From contig JBOGOC010000031.1 in the NCBI GenBank assembly GCA_050747525.1, positions 71,700-135,699 on the forward strand: DNA of 64,000 bases. Reading direction: 5' to 3'. Of this stretch, positions 62,680 through 64,000 are shown piece by piece. The translations under genes and the position numbers were made by a program. The notes under the pieces are model-generated. The model worked only from the letters and a program-made list of their open reading frames with translations. It was not told where the DNA came from and did not search any database. Within the stretch, counting starts at the first letter, position 1; every line of letters begins with the position of its first letter. Source of the stretch: JBOGOC01 sp050747525. Lineage in GTDB: Bacteria; Acidobacteriota; Polarisedimenticolia; JACPZX01; DASXTC01.

Positions 62680-62691
62680 AGGAGCGCCGTC

Positions 62692-63084
62692 ATGCAGCTG
62701 CTCCTCTTCGAGCTGGGTGACGTGATGCTCGCGCTGCGGATCGAGGCCGCCGGAAAGGTGATGGAGGCGGGCGAGCAGGCCGGGGCCGGATGCCGGGTGG
62801 TCGATGCAGCCCGCATCCTGGAATCGGATCCGGGCACCGCCGCCGGGCACATCGTTCAACTCGAGGGGAGCCGGCTCGTCGTGCGGCTGGGGCGCCTGGC
62901 GGGAATGGCTCACGTCGATCCTCGATGGATCTTGCCCCTGCCCGGTTATATTTTCGAAGACCCTCGCCCGCCGCTGCGCGGCGTGATCGGCGACATCCAG
63001 GGGGGTGGAGCGGAGGCCGCGCGGGCGGCCGGAGCCTACCTGCTGGACGAAGAGGCGCTGGCCGCAATGGAGGCTGAGGGATGA
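62692..63084 (+). CDS. CheW-like protein
   Basis: 130 residues: MQLLLFELGDVMLALRIEAA at the start and PPLRGVIGDIQGGGAEAARA near the end, with a central HIVQLEGSRLVVRLGRLAGM, a pattern of beta strands like a single CheW domain. Weak similarity only; the usual conserved CheW core motifs are blurred. Overlaps the next gene (ATGA). Confidence 0.55.
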   Translation: MQLLLFELGDVMLALRIEAAGKVMEAGEQAGAGCRVVDAARILESDPGTAAGHIVQLEGSRLVVRLGRLAGMAHVDPRWILPLPGYIFEDPRPPLRGVIGDIQGGGAEAARAAGAYLLDEEALAAMEAEG

Positions 63085-63518
63085 GCTTCGAGTCGAGTCA
63101 GCGCGTGCGCATCGAGGCGCAGGGGTGCGCATTCACCATCCCATCGCATCAGATCAGCTCCGTGATGGCCGCGCGGCCTCTGCAGCGCGTGCCCCGCGGC
63201 CGGGCCCAGGTGGCCGGACTGCTGGTCCTGGAGGATCGGGCGATCCCGGTGTACCGTCCAGCCGGGCTTCCCCCGAAGAGGAAATCGGATGTCCCGGGCA
63301 GGTCGGCGGGAAGCCGTCATGCGCCGGAGCAGGAGATCATCGTGCTGGAAGCCGAGGGGATCATCGCCGGCTTCCTCGTGGACCGGGCCGACCTGGCTGC
63401 CGGACCGGATGACGATCGCCTTCCCGTGATGGACGGGGCCGCGCTGATGGCGGGCGTGGGCATCCCCATCGACGGGGGCGGGCCACAGCGTGCGGCACGT
63501 GCCGCCGGGAGAGAGTGA
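63081..63518 (+). CDS. CheW-like protein, second in tandem
   Basis: 145 residues. AFTIPSHQISSVMAARPLQR, GRAQVAGLLVLEDRAIPVYR and QEIIVLEAEGIIAGFLVDRA follow a CheW order (strand, 'V.GLL.L...IPVY', 'I.V.E..G...GFLVD'). The previous gene overlaps it and a response regulator follows within 7 bases. Together they may be a chemosensory adaptor set. Confidence 0.6.
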   Translation: MSFESSQRVRIEAQGCAFTIPSHQISSVMAARPLQRVPRGRAQVAGLLVLEDRAIPVYRPAGLPPKRKSDVPGRSAGSRHAPEQEIIVLEAEGIIAGFLVDRADLAAGPDDDRLPVMDGAALMAGVGIPIDGGGPQRAARAAGRE

Positions 63519-63524
63519 GGACCC

Positions 63525-64000
63525 ATGGGACGCAGGATCCTGATCGCCGATGACAGCATCACCATCCAGAAGGTGGTGGAGCTGACGTTCAGCGAGTTCG
63601 ACGACGAAGTGGTGAGCGTGGGAAACGGCGCGCTGGCGCAGGCCAGGCTTGCGGAAGAGACCTTCGACATCGCCCTGCTGGATGCCGTCATGCCCGAGCG
63701 CACCGGCTACGATCTGTGCGCCGGAATCCGGAAGGACGACCGTATCTCGTGGATGCCGGTGCTCCTGCTGTCGGGTGCCTTCGAGACCTTCGACGAAGCC
63801 CGCGGACGCCAGGTGGGCGCCGACGGCCATCTGCGCAAGCCGTTCGAGTCGCGATCCCTCATGGCCAAGGTGGATGAGCTGGTGGCGGCCCGCCCCAGGC
63901 CCGGGGCTCCGCCCGCCCTGGCGCGCCCCCGTCCCCGCCCTGAGCCCGCGCCCATCCCGTCCCCTCCGCCCAGGCCTCAGACCCCCGCTCAGGCCAGACC
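63525..64000 (+). CDS. Response regulator, 3' end beyond the window
   Basis: A receiver domain: RILIADDSITIQKVVELTFS (acidic pocket), IALLDAVMPERTGYDLC (phosphorylated Asp), VLLLSGAF, and HLRKPFESRSLM (Lys). From residue ~125 a Pro/Arg-rich linker runs to the window edge without a stop, so an output domain or a long tail lies beyond. The 'SITIQKVVELTF' start is common in gliding and chemosensory regulators of myxobacteria-like phyla. ATG 63525 follows GAGTGAGGAC. Confidence 0.85.
   Translation, partial: MGRRILIADDSITIQKVVELTFSEFDDEVVSVGNGALAQARLAEETFDIALLDAVMPERTGYDLCAGIRKDDRISWMPVLLLSGAFETFDEARGRQVGADGHLRKPFESRSLMAKVDELVAARPRPGAPPALARPRPRPEPAPIPSPPPRPQTPAQAR

Overview
The window is a compact, high-GC chromosome segment of a diderm (Gram-negative type) bacterium. 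It carries LPS export genes (an LptC/LptA-like protein and LptB), MurJ, RpoN with a long-form hibernation factor, a regulatory PTS (HprK, RapZ, EIIA, HPr, EI), a type II fatty-acid synthesis operon, and a fatty-acid/propionate oxidation set (thiolase, HBD, crotonase, two acyl-CoA dehydrogenases, EtfAB, split methylmalonyl-CoA mutase). With several DUF4388 and TPR proteins, a DUF1844 protein and a CBS-fused tRNA nucleotidyltransferase, this fits Acidobacteriota or a related phylum best. That placement is inference from gene content; the window has no rRNA gene.

Layout. 1-6.2 kb: a secreted protein of unknown function, an acyl-CoA synthetase-like ligase and two TPR proteins. 6.3-13.1 kb: one long + strand run, DUF177-rpmF-plsX-fabD-fabG-acpP-fabF-etfB-etfA, with many 1-4 base overlaps. 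13.1-15.0 kb: a small lipoprotein gene between two inverted copies of a structured palindromic repeat, then an archaeal-type GAPDH. 15.1-20.7 kb: hprK-rapZ-EIIA-HPr-ptsI, a cupin, an IHF/HU protein and a MerR regulator. 20.7-27.4 kb: bolA and lhgO with coincident start codons, small genes, surE-pcm, acyP-apt, a TPR lipoprotein, and tRNA-Pro(GGG), tRNA-Pro(CGG) and tRNA-Arg(CCU).

27.35-31.1 kb: a 3.7 kb integrated element. A 45-bp copy of the 3' end of tRNA-Arg(CCU) repeats directly at 31055-31099. Between the copies lie a truncated tyrosine integrase and four or five accessory genes (an NYN/PIN-like nuclease, a DUF6941-like protein, an HNH-type protein, a membrane-anchored helical protein), with visibly lower GC than the flanks. 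This is the clearest accessory region in the window.

31.2-46.2 kb: two exported proteins (one with FG-GAP repeats), a YfgM-like anchored TPR protein, ssb, murJ-dtd-xer, the CBS-tRNA nucleotidyltransferase, accA, mazG, DUF1844, a polytopic TPR/zinc-finger protein and a DUF4388 protein. 46.3-58 kb: dnaK, an RpoD-type sigma factor, a DnaC-like ATPase, thiolase-hbd-crt, lptCA-lptB-rpoN-hpf. 58-64 kb: two acyl-CoA dehydrogenases, mcmA1/mcmA2, two CheW-like proteins and a response regulator cut by the window end.

Promoters resemble the sigma-70 consensus (TTGACA and TAnnnT, spacers of 16-18, often an extended TGn). Several -10 boxes end only 6-9 bases before a start codon, which suggests leaderless mRNAs. 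Only one clear intrinsic terminator was seen, after dnaK.
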